Below, in pieces: positions 51,559-61,598 of a stretch of 64,000 nt of DNA. The translations under genes were made by a program, and so were the position numbers. The DNA lies in NCBI RefSeq assembly GCF_013377995.1, contig NZ_CP055305.1:806001-870000 (forward strand), in the 5' to 3' direction. Under the pieces are notes generated by a model. That model saw nothing but the letters and a program-made list of their open reading frames with translations. It was not told where the DNA came from and ran no database searches. How positions within the stretch are numbered: position 1 is the stretch's first letter; every line of letters starts with the position of its first letter. Source of the DNA: Mannheimia pernigra (GTDB taxonomy: Bacteria; Pseudomonadota; Gammaproteobacteria; Enterobacterales; Pasteurellaceae).

Positions 51559-52104
51559 ATGAGAAAACAGCTTCCTGACATTCTAAAAATTACCACGCTT
51601 GCGAAAACACGTATTTTCGAGGTGCAATCTATTGATCTGCGTTTTTCTAATGGAGAAGAGCGGGTTTACGAACGTTTAACACCACAGCGTCGTTCTGCGG
51701 TGCTGGTAATGCCAATTCAAGATAATGAATTGATTATGATTAAAGAGTATGCCGTTGGCTCTGAGCGTTATGAGTTAAGTTTTCCAAAAGGTATTGTTGA
51801 TGCAGGCGAGGAGCCAATTGAGAGTGCTAACCGAGAATTGCAGGAAGAGATAGGTTTTGGGGCGAAAAAATTAGATTTTTTGCGTTCACTTTACAGTTCT
51901 CCAAGCCATATGTATGGTTTAATGCACGTTTTTGTGGCAGAAGATCTTTACCTTTCTAAATTAGAGGGTGATGAGCCTGAACCATTGGAAATAGTACGTT
52001 ATCCGTTAGATAAAATTGATGATTTATTAGCAGATCCCTGTTTTGCAGAATCACGTAATTTATCTGCGTTGTTTATGTTAAGAGATTATTTGAAAAATAA
52101 ATAA
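51559..52104 (+). CDS. nudE: ADP compounds hydrolase NudE
   Basis: A 181-residue Nudix hydrolase of ADP-ribose, Ap3A and NADH. The Nudix box is GIVDAGEEPIESANRELQEE followed by IGFGA, complete. Gene order with hslR and cysQ matches gammaproteobacteria. GGTGAGAG precedes the start. Confidence 0.93.
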   Translation: MRKQLPDILKITTLAKTRIFEVQSIDLRFSNGEERVYERLTPQRRSAVLVMPIQDNELIMIKEYAVGSERYELSFPKGIVDAGEEPIESANRELQEEIGFGAKKLDFLRSLYSSPSHMYGLMHVFVAEDLYLSKLEGDEPEPLEIVRYPLDKIDDLLADPCFAESRNLSALFMLRDYLKNK

Positions 52105-52134
52105 GCGAAAAAGAACAAGCCTTTCGGGGGCAAA

Positions 52135-52953
52135 ATGCAAACGTTAAACCAACAACTACTTGATAATATTATCGCCATTGCGAAAGAGGCTGGTGAGCAC
52201 TTAATACAGTTCTACACTCGTTCGGTAGCGGTGAAAATTAAGCCAGATGATACCCCAGTGACAGAAGCAGATCTGTTTATTAGCCAATTATTAACCGAAC
52301 GTTTAACACAACTTACGCCAGATATTCCTGTTTTGTCTGAGGAAAGTTGCAATATTGCCTTGTCTGAGCGTAATCAATGGCAGGAATATTGGATTATCGA
52401 TCCGTTAGATGGCACTCAGCAATTTATTAACCGTACAGATCAGTTTTCGATTGTGATTGGTTTGGTGCAGAAAAGAGGCGAGAAAAATCAGCCTGTGTTG
52501 GGTGTAATTTACGCGCCAATCGTGGAGAAACTCTATTTTGCTATGGAAGCAAGCGGTGCATTTTTGCAAGAAAATGGCAAAACTCGACCGCTTGTAAGCA
52601 CGCCTTACTGTGAGGAAAAACCGTTAGTGATTACTGTTGGTAGCCAAATTCAAGCCGATAAAGCCTTGCAAACTGTAGGTGGGCGTGAGGTTCAGTTTTT
52701 GCAATATGGTTCAAGTAGTTTAAAAGCAGGCTTGGTGGCGGAAGGTAAAGCGGATTGTTATATTCGTTTTGGTGATACTGGCGAGTGGGATACCGCTGTG
52801 GCAGAAGTGTTGCTTAAAGAAGTGGGGGGAGCTGTGTTCGACTTTGATTTCTCGCCATTAACTTATAACCTGCGTGAAACCTTTATTAATCCTTACTTTG
52901 TGATGGTTAAAAACAGCTCACTAAATTGGGATAAAATATTTTTATTCAAATAG
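52135..52953 (+). CDS. cysQ: 3'(2'),5'-bisphosphate nucleotidase CysQ
   Basis: A 272-residue lithium-sensitive phosphatase that removes 3'-phosphoadenosine 5'-phosphate made in sulfate assimilation. Metal sites are LSEESC, IIDPLDGTQQFI and GDTGEWDTAVAEVLL. It lies 30 bases after nudE, a conserved pair. Confidence 0.95.
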   Translation: MQTLNQQLLDNIIAIAKEAGEHLIQFYTRSVAVKIKPDDTPVTEADLFISQLLTERLTQLTPDIPVLSEESCNIALSERNQWQEYWIIDPLDGTQQFINRTDQFSIVIGLVQKRGEKNQPVLGVIYAPIVEKLYFAMEASGAFLQENGKTRPLVSTPYCEEKPLVITVGSQIQADKALQTVGGREVQFLQYGSSSLKAGLVAEGKADCYIRFGDTGEWDTAVAEVLLKEVGGAVFDFDFSPLTYNLRETFINPYFVMVKNSSLNWDKIFLFK

Positions 52954-53031
52954 GTAGTTCCCATTAGCAATTTTTATGATAATCTTGCACTCAACAATAT
53001 TTTAACAATTAGAATTAATAGGATTATATAA

Positions 53032-54522
53032 ATGAATAATGCTGAAAATAGTTGCGTGGTCATTTTTGGTGCGTCTGGCGATTTAACCTTTCGTAAACTG
53101 ATTCCTGCACTTTATAATTTATACAAAATTGGAAGATTGGGCGAACATTTCTCGGTATTAGGCGTTTCTCGTTCTGATTTAACCGATAAAACCTTTCGTA
53201 AAAAAATGCGTGATGCGTTAGTAAAATTTGAGAAAGCAGAAGGAGATGAATTAGATTCATTTTGTGAACATCTCTATTATCAAGCATTAAATACTTCTGA
53301 TGCGGCAGATTATGCCAAATTACTTCCTCGTCTTGGTGAATTACACGAAAAATATCAAACCGCAGGTAACACGCTTTACTATCTCTCAACACCACCGAGC
53401 TTATACGGTACGATTCCTGAATGTTTAGCCGCTCACGATTTGACGACTGAAGAAACTGGCTGGAAGCGTATTATTGTTGAAAAACCGTTTGGCTATGATA
53501 TTGAAACCGCAAAAAAATTAGATGTTCAAATTCATAAATACTTTGCAGAACATCAAATCTACCGTATTGACCACTATTTAGGTAAAGAAACGGTACAAAA
53601 CTTGCTTGTGTTACGCTTTTCAAATGGTTTATTTGAGCCGCTTTGGAATCGCAACTTTATTGATTATGTGGAAATTACTGGTGCGGAATCTATAGGCGTA
53701 GAAGATCGTGGCGGTTATTATGATGATTCGGGGGCAATGCGTGATATGTTCCAAAATCATCTATTGCAAGTGTTAGCAATGGTAGCAATGGAACCGCCTG
53801 CGATTATTAACGCCAACTCAATGCGTGATGAAGTCGCGAAAGTGTTGCACTGTTTGCATCCATTAACCGAAGAAGATGTTAAAAATAACGTGGTGTTAGG
53901 GCAGTATGCACGTGCCACGGTTGATGGTAAAGAGTTACCTGCTTATGTAGAAGAAAATGGCGTGCCTCCAGATTCAAACACGGAAACGTTTATGGCGGTA
54001 AAATGTGAGATTGATAACTGGCGTTGGGCTGGCGTGCCTTTCTATGTGCGTACGGGTAAGCGTTTACCAACGCGTATTACTGAAATTGTAATTCACTTTA
54101 AAACTACGCCACATCCAGTATTTAGCCAAAATGCACCAGAGAATAAACTCATTATTCGTGTTCAACCTGATGAAGGTATTTCAATGCGTTTTGGCTTAAA
54201 AAAACCAGGGGCTGGTTTTGAGGCGAAGGAAGTGTCGATGGATTTCCGCTATTCAGATCTAAGCTCTTCTTCAAGCCTATTAACGGCTTATGAACGCTTA
54301 TTGTTAGATGCGTTAAAAGGCGATGCAACACTTTTTGCTCGTACCGATGCAGTTCACGCTTGCTGGCGATTTGTGCAGCCGATTTTGGAATACAAAGCAA
54401 ATCGTGGTCGTGTTTATGAATATGAATCTGGCACTTGGGGTCCGACAGAAGCGGATAAGCTCATTGCAAAACACGGCAGAGTATGGCGTAAACCATCAGG
54501 AATGATGAAGAAAAAGGTTTAA
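53032..54522 (+). CDS. zwf: Glucose-6-phosphate 1-dehydrogenase
   Basis: A 496-residue enzyme for the first step of the oxidative pentose phosphate pathway. The NADP fold is VIFGASGDLTFRKLIPALY and the active-site RIDHYLGKETVQN is intact. It heads the cluster zwf, pgl, ygeA-like, gnd, so the three oxidative steps are close together. Confidence 0.97.
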   Translation: MNNAENSCVVIFGASGDLTFRKLIPALYNLYKIGRLGEHFSVLGVSRSDLTDKTFRKKMRDALVKFEKAEGDELDSFCEHLYYQALNTSDAADYAKLLPRLGELHEKYQTAGNTLYYLSTPPSLYGTIPECLAAHDLTTEETGWKRIIVEKPFGYDIETAKKLDVQIHKYFAEHQIYRIDHYLGKETVQNLLVLRFSNGLFEPLWNRNFIDYVEITGAESIGVEDRGGYYDDSGAMRDMFQNHLLQVLAMVAMEPPAIINANSMRDEVAKVLHCLHPLTEEDVKNNVVLGQYARATVDGKELPAYVEENGVPPDSNTETFMAVKCEIDNWRWAGVPFYVRTGKRLPTRITEIVIHFKTTPHPVFSQNAPENKLIIRVQPDEGISMRFGLKKPGAGFEAKEVSMDFRYSDLSSSSSLLTAYERLLLDALKGDATLFARTDAVHACWRFVQPILEYKANRGRVYEYESGTWGPTEADKLIAKHGRVWRKPSGMMKKKV

Positions 54523-54540
54523 TAAATAATCAATATAGCG

Positions 54541-54588
54541 GCGTGCATCGCATGCCCGAAATATTGTAATGGGTGTATGACATACACC
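54541..54588. repeat. Hairpins between zwf and pgl
   Basis: GCGTGC-atc-GCATGC (54541-54555, one G-T pair) and GGTGTAT-gac-ATACACC (54572-54588). Both have three-base loops like the hairpins of the his operon. Confidence 0.7.
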
Positions 54589-54598
54589 TTACAAGGAA

Positions 54599-55303
54599 AT
54601 GATGATGCAAACTAAGATTTTCCCAACAGCACAATCTGCAGTCGAGCAAATCGCTAAAGAGTTTAAAGCCTACAGCGAACAAAACCGCCCAGTGCATATT
54701 TCACTTTCTGGTGGTTCAACGCCGAAATTATTATTTAAAACGTTGGCTCAAGCTCCATTTAACACCGAAATTCAGTGGCAAAATCTCCATTTTTGGTGGG
54801 GTGATGATCGTATGGTTCATCCAACCGATCCAGAAAGTAACTACGGCGAAGTACAAAAATTATTGTTCGACCATATTCAAATTCCAGCAGAAAATATTCA
54901 TCGCATTCGTGGTGAAGAAAACGTAGAGCTAGAACTTGCAAGATTTTCGGTAGAATTGACCGCTTGTGTGCCAAATTTAGCCTTTGATTGGATTATTTTA
55001 GGTATGGGAACAGACGGCCACACCGCCTCGCTTTTTCCACACCAAACTGATTTTAACGATCCCGCTGTTGCTGTAATTGCGAAGCACCCAGAAACAGGGC
55101 AAATCCGCATTTCTAAAACCGCCACACTTATTGAAAAAGCAAAACGGATTACTTACTTAGTAACAGGCAGTTCAAAAGCGGAAATTGTAAAAGAAATCCA
55201 AACCACACTGGCAGAAAATTTACCTTACCCAGCAGCAAAAATTAAAGCGAAAAATGGCGTAACGGAGTGGGTGTTGGATAGCGATGCGGCGAAATATCTT
55301 TAG
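54599..55303 (+). CDS. pgl: 6-phosphogluconolactonase
   Basis: A 234-residue SugP/DevB-type lactonase, second step of the pathway. Marks are ISLSGGSTPKLLFKTL, FWWGDDRMVHPTDPESNYGE and LGMGTDGHTASLFPH. Three ATG codons follow each other at the start; any could be used. Confidence 0.95.
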   Translation: MMMQTKIFPTAQSAVEQIAKEFKAYSEQNRPVHISLSGGSTPKLLFKTLAQAPFNTEIQWQNLHFWWGDDRMVHPTDPESNYGEVQKLLFDHIQIPAENIHRIRGEENVELELARFSVELTACVPNLAFDWIILGMGTDGHTASLFPHQTDFNDPAVAVIAKHPETGQIRISKTATLIEKAKRITYLVTGSSKAEIVKEIQTTLAENLPYPAAKIKAKNGVTEWVLDSDAAKYL

Positions 55304-55317
55304 CGGGAGCTTTAGTG

Positions 55318-55653
55318 ATGTTTAACCTTAATAACAAAATCTTTACTGCCGTGCAAAATAGTGAAAGTGGTGAGGTCAATGATCAAACTTGTTTCCACTA
55401 TTTTCAACAAGATAAAATGATCTGGGCGGAATATCAAGGCGGTGAGATTTTAAAAGGATTTTTAATTGGTAAATGGATTTCAGATTGCTAAATTGAGTTT
55501 AGCTACCAGCATTTAAATCAGAGATTGGAAAATCGTCTTGGGCGTTGTGTAACAACTTTTTCTTTAGATAATGGAAGATTGGTAGGTCATGAACATTGGC
55601 AATGGCTAGATACATTAGAAGTGGGGCATTCCCAAATTATGAATATAAATTAA
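55318..55653 (+). pseudogene. Broken gene of an N-acetylglutamate-synthase-like family
   Basis: ATG 55318 opens a frame that stops at TAA 55489-55491 after 57 codons and then goes on in the same frame to 55653. The joined product (MFNLNNKIFTAVQNSESGEV..., HEHWQWLDTLEVG) resembles a small family often labelled n-acetylglutamate synthase, about 110 residues. One base change would restore it. It lies between pgl and the racemase gene. Confidence 0.65.
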
Positions 55654-55663
55654 GAGAGATTTT

Positions 55664-56356
55664 ATGAAAACACTTGGTATTTTGGGTGGAATGAGTGCAG
55701 AAAGCACAGTTTCTTATTATATAAATATTAACCGTGCTGTTAATCAAGCATTGGGTGGTAACTCTAGTGCTAAAATTCTCATCTCAAGTGTGAATTTTGA
55801 AGAAATTGTACAATATCAGAAGCAAGGTAATTGGCAACGCTCAGGAGAAGTGCTTGCAGAGCAAGCTAGATTATTAGAACAAGCAGGAGCTGAGGGGATT
55901 TTATTAGCAACTAATACAATGCATAAAATAGCTGATCAAATTAGCAATCCTATTTCGGTTCCATTTCTGCATATTTTAGATTGTGTTGCAGATAGCATTC
56001 AAGCAAAAGGATTGAGCAAAGTCGCTCTACTTGGCACACAGTTTACAATGAGCGATAATTTTTATCGTGATGGTTTACTTGAGCGGGGTATTACGCCTAT
56101 TGTGCCAGACGAAAGCACGCAAAAAGAGATTCATCGGATTATTTTTGATGAATTATGCTTAGGGAAAATTGAAGAAAGTTCAAAATCGTTTTATCTTGAA
56201 ACCATTAAGAAGCTGCAGGAACAAGGGGCAGAAGGTGTTATTTTAGGCTGTACTGAAATTGGTTTATTGATTAAACAATCAGACAGCGAATTACCGTTTT
56301 TTGATACCGCAGAATTGCATAGCCAAATGGCGGTGCAGTTTATTTTAGGTCACTAA
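55664..56356 (+). CDS. ygeA: Aspartate/glutamate-family racemase (YgeA-like)
   Basis: A 230-residue racemase. It starts MKTLGILGGMSAESTVSYY. At the first catalytic position it has ATNTMHK, with Thr where two-Cys racemases have Cys, as in E. coli YgeA. The second site GCTEIGLL keeps its Cys. It may therefore act on several amino acids with low rate. Placement before gnd is not known to have meaning. Confidence 0.85.
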   Translation: MKTLGILGGMSAESTVSYYININRAVNQALGGNSSAKILISSVNFEEIVQYQKQGNWQRSGEVLAEQARLLEQAGAEGILLATNTMHKIADQISNPISVPFLHILDCVADSIQAKGLSKVALLGTQFTMSDNFYRDGLLERGITPIVPDESTQKEIHRIIFDELCLGKIEESSKSFYLETIKKLQEQGAEGVILGCTEIGLLIKQSDSELPFFDTAELHSQMAVQFILGH

Positions 56357-56378
56357 ATAAGAGATAGTTTGATATTTA

Positions 56379-56434
56379 CAAGCGGTCAAATTGATTAAAT
56401 TTTTTGCAAAATGTTAATCAAATCCAACCGCTTG
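56379..56434. repeat. Paired uptake signals before gnd
   Basis: ACAAGCGGTCAAATTGATTA ... TTAATCAAATCCAACCGCTTGT, an inverted pair able to form a long stem after the racemase gene. Confidence 0.7.
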
Positions 56435-56464
56435 TACAGAATTAAAAACCAACAGGAGCAAAGA

Positions 56465-57919
56465 ATGTCACAAAAAGGCGATATCGGCGTGATTGGACTC
56501 GCCGTAATGGGTCAAAACCTTATTTTAAATATGAACGATAACGGCTTTAAAGTCGTTGCCTATAACCGCACGACCTCAAAAGTCGATGAGTTTTTAGCTG
56601 GTCCTGCAAAAGACACCAACATCATCGGGGCGTATTCGTTAGAAGATTTAGTGTCTAAGCTTGAGAAGCCACGTCGGGTAATGTTAATGGTTCGAGCTGG
56701 TGAGGTAGTAGATCAATTTATTGAGGCGTTGGTACCCCATTTAGAAGAGGGCGACATTATTATTGATGGCGGTAACTCAAATTATCCAGATACTAACCGT
56801 CGTGTCCAAGATTTGGCAGAAAAAGGCATTCGTTTTATCGGTTCTGGTGTTTCAGGCGGTGAAGAAGGTGCACGTCACGGACCATCAATTATGCCAGGTG
56901 GTGATGAATCTGCGTGGCAATATGTAAAACCGATTTTCCAAGCAATTTCAGCAAAAACTGAGCAAGGTGAGCCTTGTTGTGACTGGGTTGGCCGTGATGG
57001 TTCTGGTCATTTCGTGAAAATGGTTCACAATGGTATCGAATATGGTGATATGCAATTAATCTGTGAAGCCTATCAGTTCTTAAAAGATGGTTTAGGTTTA
57101 TCGTATTCTGAAATGCACGACATTTTCAAAGAGTGGCAAAACACGGAATTAGACAGTTATTTAGTGGACATCACCACAGAAATTCTTGCTTATAAAGATG
57201 AAGATGGTGAGCCATTAGTGGAAAAAATTCTTGATACGGCAGGTCAAAAAGGGACAGGTAAATGGACGGGTATCAATGCCCTTGATTTTGGTATTCCATT
57301 AACTTTGATTACCGAATCGGTATTTGCTCGTTGTGTATCGGCATTTAAAGATCAGCGTGTGGCAGCTTCAAGATTATTCAACAAAGAGATTGGCAAAGTT
57401 GAAGGTGCTAAAAAAGAGTGGGTGGAAGCCGTTCGCCGTGCGTTATTAGCTTCAAAAATTATTTCTTACGCACAAGGCTTTATGTTAATTCGTGAGGCAT
57501 CTGAGCAATTCGGTTGGGACATCAACTACGGTGGCACAGCCTTATTATGGCGTGAAGGTTGTATTATTCGTAGCCGTTTTTTAGGCAATATCCGTGATGC
57601 GTATGAAGCAAATCCATACTTAGTGTTCTTAGGCTCAGATCCATATTTCAAAGAAATTTTAGAAAATTGCTTAGCGGATTGGCGTAAAGTGGTAGCAAAA
57701 TCAATTGAAATTGGTTTACCAGTGCCTTGTATGGCATCTGCAATTACGTTCTTAGATGGCTATACTTCAGAGCGTGTGCCAGCGAACTTGCTACAAGCTC
57801 AACGTGACTATTTCGGAGCTCATACTTATGAACGCACCGACAAACCTCGTGGTGAGTTCTTCCACACTAACTGGACAGGCCGTGGTGGTAATACTGCATC
57901 AACCACTTATGACGTGTAA
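56465..57919 (+). CDS. gnd: 6-phosphogluconate dehydrogenase
   Basis: A 484-residue decarboxylating dehydrogenase, third step of the oxidative pentose phosphate pathway. The NADP fold is IGLAVMGQNLILNM, with the substrate site GSGVSGGEEGARHGPSIMPG and KMVHNGIEYGDMQ. Start ATG 56465 after AGGAGCAAAG is preferred over ATG 56411, which reads through an uptake signal. Confidence 0.97.
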   Translation: MSQKGDIGVIGLAVMGQNLILNMNDNGFKVVAYNRTTSKVDEFLAGPAKDTNIIGAYSLEDLVSKLEKPRRVMLMVRAGEVVDQFIEALVPHLEEGDIIIDGGNSNYPDTNRRVQDLAEKGIRFIGSGVSGGEEGARHGPSIMPGGDESAWQYVKPIFQAISAKTEQGEPCCDWVGRDGSGHFVKMVHNGIEYGDMQLICEAYQFLKDGLGLSYSEMHDIFKEWQNTELDSYLVDITTEILAYKDEDGEPLVEKILDTAGQKGTGKWTGINALDFGIPLTLITESVFARCVSAFKDQRVAASRLFNKEIGKVEGAKKEWVEAVRRALLASKIISYAQGFMLIREASEQFGWDINYGGTALLWREGCIIRSRFLGNIRDAYEANPYLVFLGSDPYFKEILENCLADWRKVVAKSIEIGLPVPCMASAITFLDGYTSERVPANLLQAQRDYFGAHTYERTDKPRGEFFHTNWTGRGGNTASTTYDV

Positions 57920-57928
57920 TTAATTTTC

Positions 57929-57964
57929 CAAGCCATTTGATGTAAACATTAAGTGGCTTTTTTA
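57929..57964 (+). terminator. Terminator after gnd
   Basis: AAGCCA ... TGGCTT followed by TTTTA, with a long loop. Confidence 0.6.
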
Positions 57965-58054
57965 TGGTGAATTGTTGTTAATATATCTTGGAGTAAATAT
58001 TTTCAAAGGTGTATAATAATGGAGTAATATTTCAAGACTATATAAGGAGAACCT

Positions 58055-58648
58055 ATGCTAACCGATCAAGATATTTTTAATCGTTATCAAACTAAACAAG
58101 CCGAATTTGAGAAGCAAGCGGATATTACGCTTATCGGACACTCTTTGTTCGATATGTGGGACGATATGGAACAAGGTACGCCAAGTTTGGCAGGACAGAG
58201 CGTGGCGAATTTAGGTTTGTCTGGTACCAGCACCCGCCAATATTTAGATGTGATTATTAAGCCAAACCGTATTCAATATGTAGGCAAAAACGTCTTTATT
58301 TTTCTTGGTGTGAACGACATCGTTAAAGAGCCAGACTATTCACCAAAACAAGTGTTAGATTGGATTGAGGAAATTGTGGCAAGCCTAAAAGCTATTTCAC
58401 CAGGTTCCCGCTATTTCTTGTTAGAGGCAACACCAGTTAATAATATCGCCACTACCGATAACCCAGCAATTAAAGAGATGAACGCCTATTTTGAGGCAAA
58501 TTGCCCGTCTTATCTCACTTATGTGAAAAGCTGGACACATTTTGAAAATGAAGAAGGCAAGCTTGACCTGAACTTATGCCACGATGGCTTGCATTTTACT
58601 CAGGCGGGATATGATCGCTTAAAAGCGATTTTGGAAGCTAATTTATAG
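58055..58648 (+). CDS. SGNH/GDSL-family hydrolase
   Basis: A 197-residue esterase-type hydrolase without signal peptide. Block I is GHSLFDMW with the nucleophile Ser, block III LGVNDIV, and block V DGLHFTQAGY with the catalytic Asp and His. The substrate is unknown. AAGGAG precedes the start. It stands alone between gnd and the convergent valS. Confidence 0.88.
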   Translation: MLTDQDIFNRYQTKQAEFEKQADITLIGHSLFDMWDDMEQGTPSLAGQSVANLGLSGTSTRQYLDVIIKPNRIQYVGKNVFIFLGVNDIVKEPDYSPKQVLDWIEEIVASLKAISPGSRYFLLEATPVNNIATTDNPAIKEMNAYFEANCPSYLTYVKSWTHFENEEGKLDLNLCHDGLHFTQAGYDRLKAILEANL

Positions 58649-58662
58649 TTTTTAATAAAAGA

Positions 58663-58712
58663 TCAAGCGGTCCAGATTTTTGCAAAATTTGATAAAATCC
58701 TGACCGCTTGTT
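58663..58712. terminator. Paired uptake signals between convergent genes
   Basis: TCAAGCGGTCCAGATTTTTG ... AAAATCCTGACCGCTTGTTA, a stem of about 16 pairs with few mismatches between the hydrolase gene and valS. Confidence 0.75.
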
Positions 58713-58717
58713 ATCAA

Positions 58718-61582
58718 TTACAGTGCCTCAATTTCTTGATATTGCACCTGCAATTTCTCTAAACCACTCAGATACTCTTGCATTTTTTCACGCTCTTTGG
58801 CAATCACTTGCTCTGGGGCTTTCGCGACGAAGGCGTCGTTTGCGAGTTTGCCTTCAATACGAGCCACTTCACCTTTGAGTTTATCCATCTCTTTGGTTAA
58901 ACGTGCCAGTTCGGCTTCTTTGTTGATAAAGCCTGCCATTGGGATCAAGATTTCGCCATTTGCCACTAATTTCGCGACAGATAGCGGTGCGTTTTCACCA
59001 TTTTCCAGCACTTTCACGCTATCCAGTTTCGCCATTGATTTAAGCAAGACTTCATTGGCGTTGAGAATGGTGACTTCATCATTCGAGAAGTTACGAGCAA
59101 TCAGATCTAAGCCTTTGCTTGGGGCGATGTTGCTTTCTGCACGAATATTACGCACTGCCACAATCACTTCTTTAATGAAGTTGATTTGGTTTTCGGCTTG
59201 TTCGTCAATCGCAAGCGGGTCAAATTGTGGGAATTTTTGCAACATAATAGTATCCGCTTCAATGCCCACAAAGCCTTTCACTTTCTGCCAGATTTCTTCG
59301 GTGATGAACGGCATTACTGGGTGGATTAAACGCAGTAATTTTTCCAACACATTTACCAATGTACGGCTTGCCCCACGGCGTTGTGCGTCGTTGCCTTTGA
59401 AGAAGATCGGTTTGGTTAGCTCTAAGTACCAGTCGCAGAATTGATCCCAGGTAAATTCGTAGATCGCATTCGCCACCAAGTCAAAACGGTATTGCGAAAG
59501 TCCTAAACGAACAGCTTCTACTGTTCTATTAAATTGGCTTTGAATCCAACGATCTGCGAGGCTACATTCCACTTCGCCTTCGCTTAAATCGAGCTTGTCA
59601 TTGGTTAGCACATAGCGGCTTGCATTCCATAATTTGTTACAGAAGTTACGATAGCCTTCAAGGCGTTTCATATCCCAGTTGATGTCACGACCGTTACTTG
59701 CTAGAGCTGCAAGCGTGAAACGCAGAGCGTCCGTACCGTGTGCCACGATGCCGTCAGAGAACTCTTTGCGAGTCGCTTTGGCGATTTTTTCAGCAAGTTG
59801 TGGCTGCATCATATTACCAGTGCGTTTTTCGAGTAGGTCGTCCAGCGAAATACCGTCAATCATATCAATCGGATCAAGTACGTTGCCTTTCGATTTCGAC
59901 ATTTTTTGCCCTTGCTCGTCACGGATCAAGCCCGTCACATACACTGTTTTGAACGGCACTTGCGGTTTGCCATTTTCATCTTTAATGAAGTGCATTGTGA
60001 ACATAATCATTCGAGCAACCCAGAAGAAGATGATGTCAAAGCCCGTGATTAACACATCGGTCGGGTGGAACATTTTCAATTCTTTGGTTTGTTCTGGCCA
60101 GCCGAGGGTTGAGAACGTCCATAAACCAGAGGAAAACCAAGTATCCAGCACGTCTTCATCTTGTTTTAAGGCTAAATCCGCAGGTAAGTTGTGTTTTGTA
60201 CGCACTTCGGCTTCATCACGAGCGACATAGACGTTACCTTGCTCGTCATACCACGCTGGAATGCGGTGTCCCCACCAAAGTTGGCGAGAGATACACCAGT
60301 CTTGAATATCACGCATCCACGAGAAATAAAGGTTTTCGTACTGTTTCGGCACGAATTGGATTTCGCCGTCTTCCACCGCTTTGGTGGCGACTTCCGCAAG
60401 CGGTTTCACGCTAACATACCATTGGTCGGTCAGCATCGGCTCAATCGGCACGCCGCCACGGTCGCCATAAGGCACTTTTAAGTCGTGCGGTTTGATTTGA
60501 TCGAGCAAGCCTAAGGCTTCAAAATCCGCCACGATTTTTTTACGAGCCGCAAAACGCTCTAAGCCTTGATAATCAAGCGGTATGTTTGCGGTGTAATTTT
60601 GCAAAGGTTTGCCGTCTGTGCCGATAATTTCTGCTGTATCACGAATATCCGCATTTAAGGTGAGGATATTCACCATCGGCAAGCCGTGGCGTTTGCCCAC
60701 TTCATAGTCGTTGAAATCGTGTGCTGGGGTAATTTTCACCACGCCGGTACCAAATTCACGATCCACATACTCATCGGCAATAATCGGAATTTCACGGTTG
60801 GCAAGTGGTAACACGACAGTTTTACCAATCAGCGATTGATAACGCTCATCTTCTGGGTGAACGGCAACCGCAGTATCGCCCAGCATTGTTTCAGGACGAG
60901 TAGTCGCTACCACCAAATAATCCAAGCCCTCAGCAGTTTTCGCTCCGTTAGCGAGCGGATAGCGGAAATGCCAAAGCGAGCCTTTGCTCTCTTTGTTTTC
61001 CACTTCCAAATCAGAAATGGCGGTGTGCAGTTTTGGATCCCAGTTTACCAAGCGTTTGCCACGGTAAATTAGGCCCTCTTCGTGCAGGCGAACGAACACC
61101 TCTTTCACCGCATTAGACAAGCCTTCGTCCATCGTAAAACGCTCACGATCCCAGTCAATCGAGTTACCGAGACGACGCATTTGCTGGCTGATCGTCCCGC
61201 CTGAATAGGCTTTCCAATCCCAAATTTTATTGATAAACGCCTCACGCCCATAATCGTGGCGGGTTTTACCCTCTTCAGCAGCGATTTTACGCTCCACCAC
61301 CATTTGGGTTGCAATTCCCGCGTGGTCAGTGCCCGCCTGCCAAAGGGTATTGTTACCCTCCATACGGTTAAAGCGGATCAGCGTATCCATTAAGGTTTGC
61401 TGGAACGCGTGCCCCATATGTAAGCTACCTGTCACATTCGGCGGCGGAATAGCGATACAGTAGCTTGGTGCATTAACATCTTCGCTCGGTTTGAAATAGC
61501 CTTGCGATTCCCAGTGTTGGTAGAGCGCTTGCTCTACGGCGGAAGGGTTAAAACGGTCTTCCATTGTGAATTGTTTTGTCAT
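58718..61582 (-). CDS. valS: Valyl-tRNA synthetase
   Basis: A 954-residue class I synthetase. The HIGH motif is PPNVTGSLHMGHAF, the KMSKS motif GQKMSKSKGNVLDP. The editing domain lies between (TTRPETMLGDTAVAV), and a C-terminal coiled coil (EAELARLTKEMDKLKGEVAR) grips tRNA. Length matches the family. Confidence 0.97.
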   Translation of the reverse strand: MTKQFTMEDRFNPSAVEQALYQHWESQGYFKPSEDVNAPSYCIAIPPPNVTGSLHMGHAFQQTLMDTLIRFNRMEGNNTLWQAGTDHAGIATQMVVERKIAAEEGKTRHDYGREAFINKIWDWKAYSGGTISQQMRRLGNSIDWDRERFTMDEGLSNAVKEVFVRLHEEGLIYRGKRLVNWDPKLHTAISDLEVENKESKGSLWHFRYPLANGAKTAEGLDYLVVATTRPETMLGDTAVAVHPEDERYQSLIGKTVVLPLANREIPIIADEYVDREFGTGVVKITPAHDFNDYEVGKRHGLPMVNILTLNADIRDTAEIIGTDGKPLQNYTANIPLDYQGLERFAARKKIVADFEALGLLDQIKPHDLKVPYGDRGGVPIEPMLTDQWYVSVKPLAEVATKAVEDGEIQFVPKQYENLYFSWMRDIQDWCISRQLWWGHRIPAWYDEQGNVYVARDEAEVRTKHNLPADLALKQDEDVLDTWFSSGLWTFSTLGWPEQTKELKMFHPTDVLITGFDIIFFWVARMIMFTMHFIKDENGKPQVPFKTVYVTGLIRDEQGQKMSKSKGNVLDPIDMIDGISLDDLLEKRTGNMMQPQLAEKIAKATRKEFSDGIVAHGTDALRFTLAALASNGRDINWDMKRLEGYRNFCNKLWNASRYVLTNDKLDLSEGEVECSLADRWIQSQFNRTVEAVRLGLSQYRFDLVANAIYEFTWDQFCDWYLELTKPIFFKGNDAQRRGASRTLVNVLEKLLRLIHPVMPFITEEIWQKVKGFVGIEADTIMLQKFPQFDPLAIDEQAENQINFIKEVIVAVRNIRAESNIAPSKGLDLIARNFSNDEVTILNANEVLLKSMAKLDSVKVLENGENAPLSVAKLVANGEILIPMAGFINKEAELARLTKEMDKLKGEVARIEGKLANDAFVAKAPEQVIAKEREKMQEYLSGLEKLQVQYQEIEAL

Positions 61583-61598
61583 TGGGGTTTCTCTATAA

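Noticed and set aside
59679..60230. Plus-strand ORFs of up to 215 codons opposite valS
   Set aside because: They mirror the strongly coding minus strand and have low-complexity Ser/Arg-rich products.
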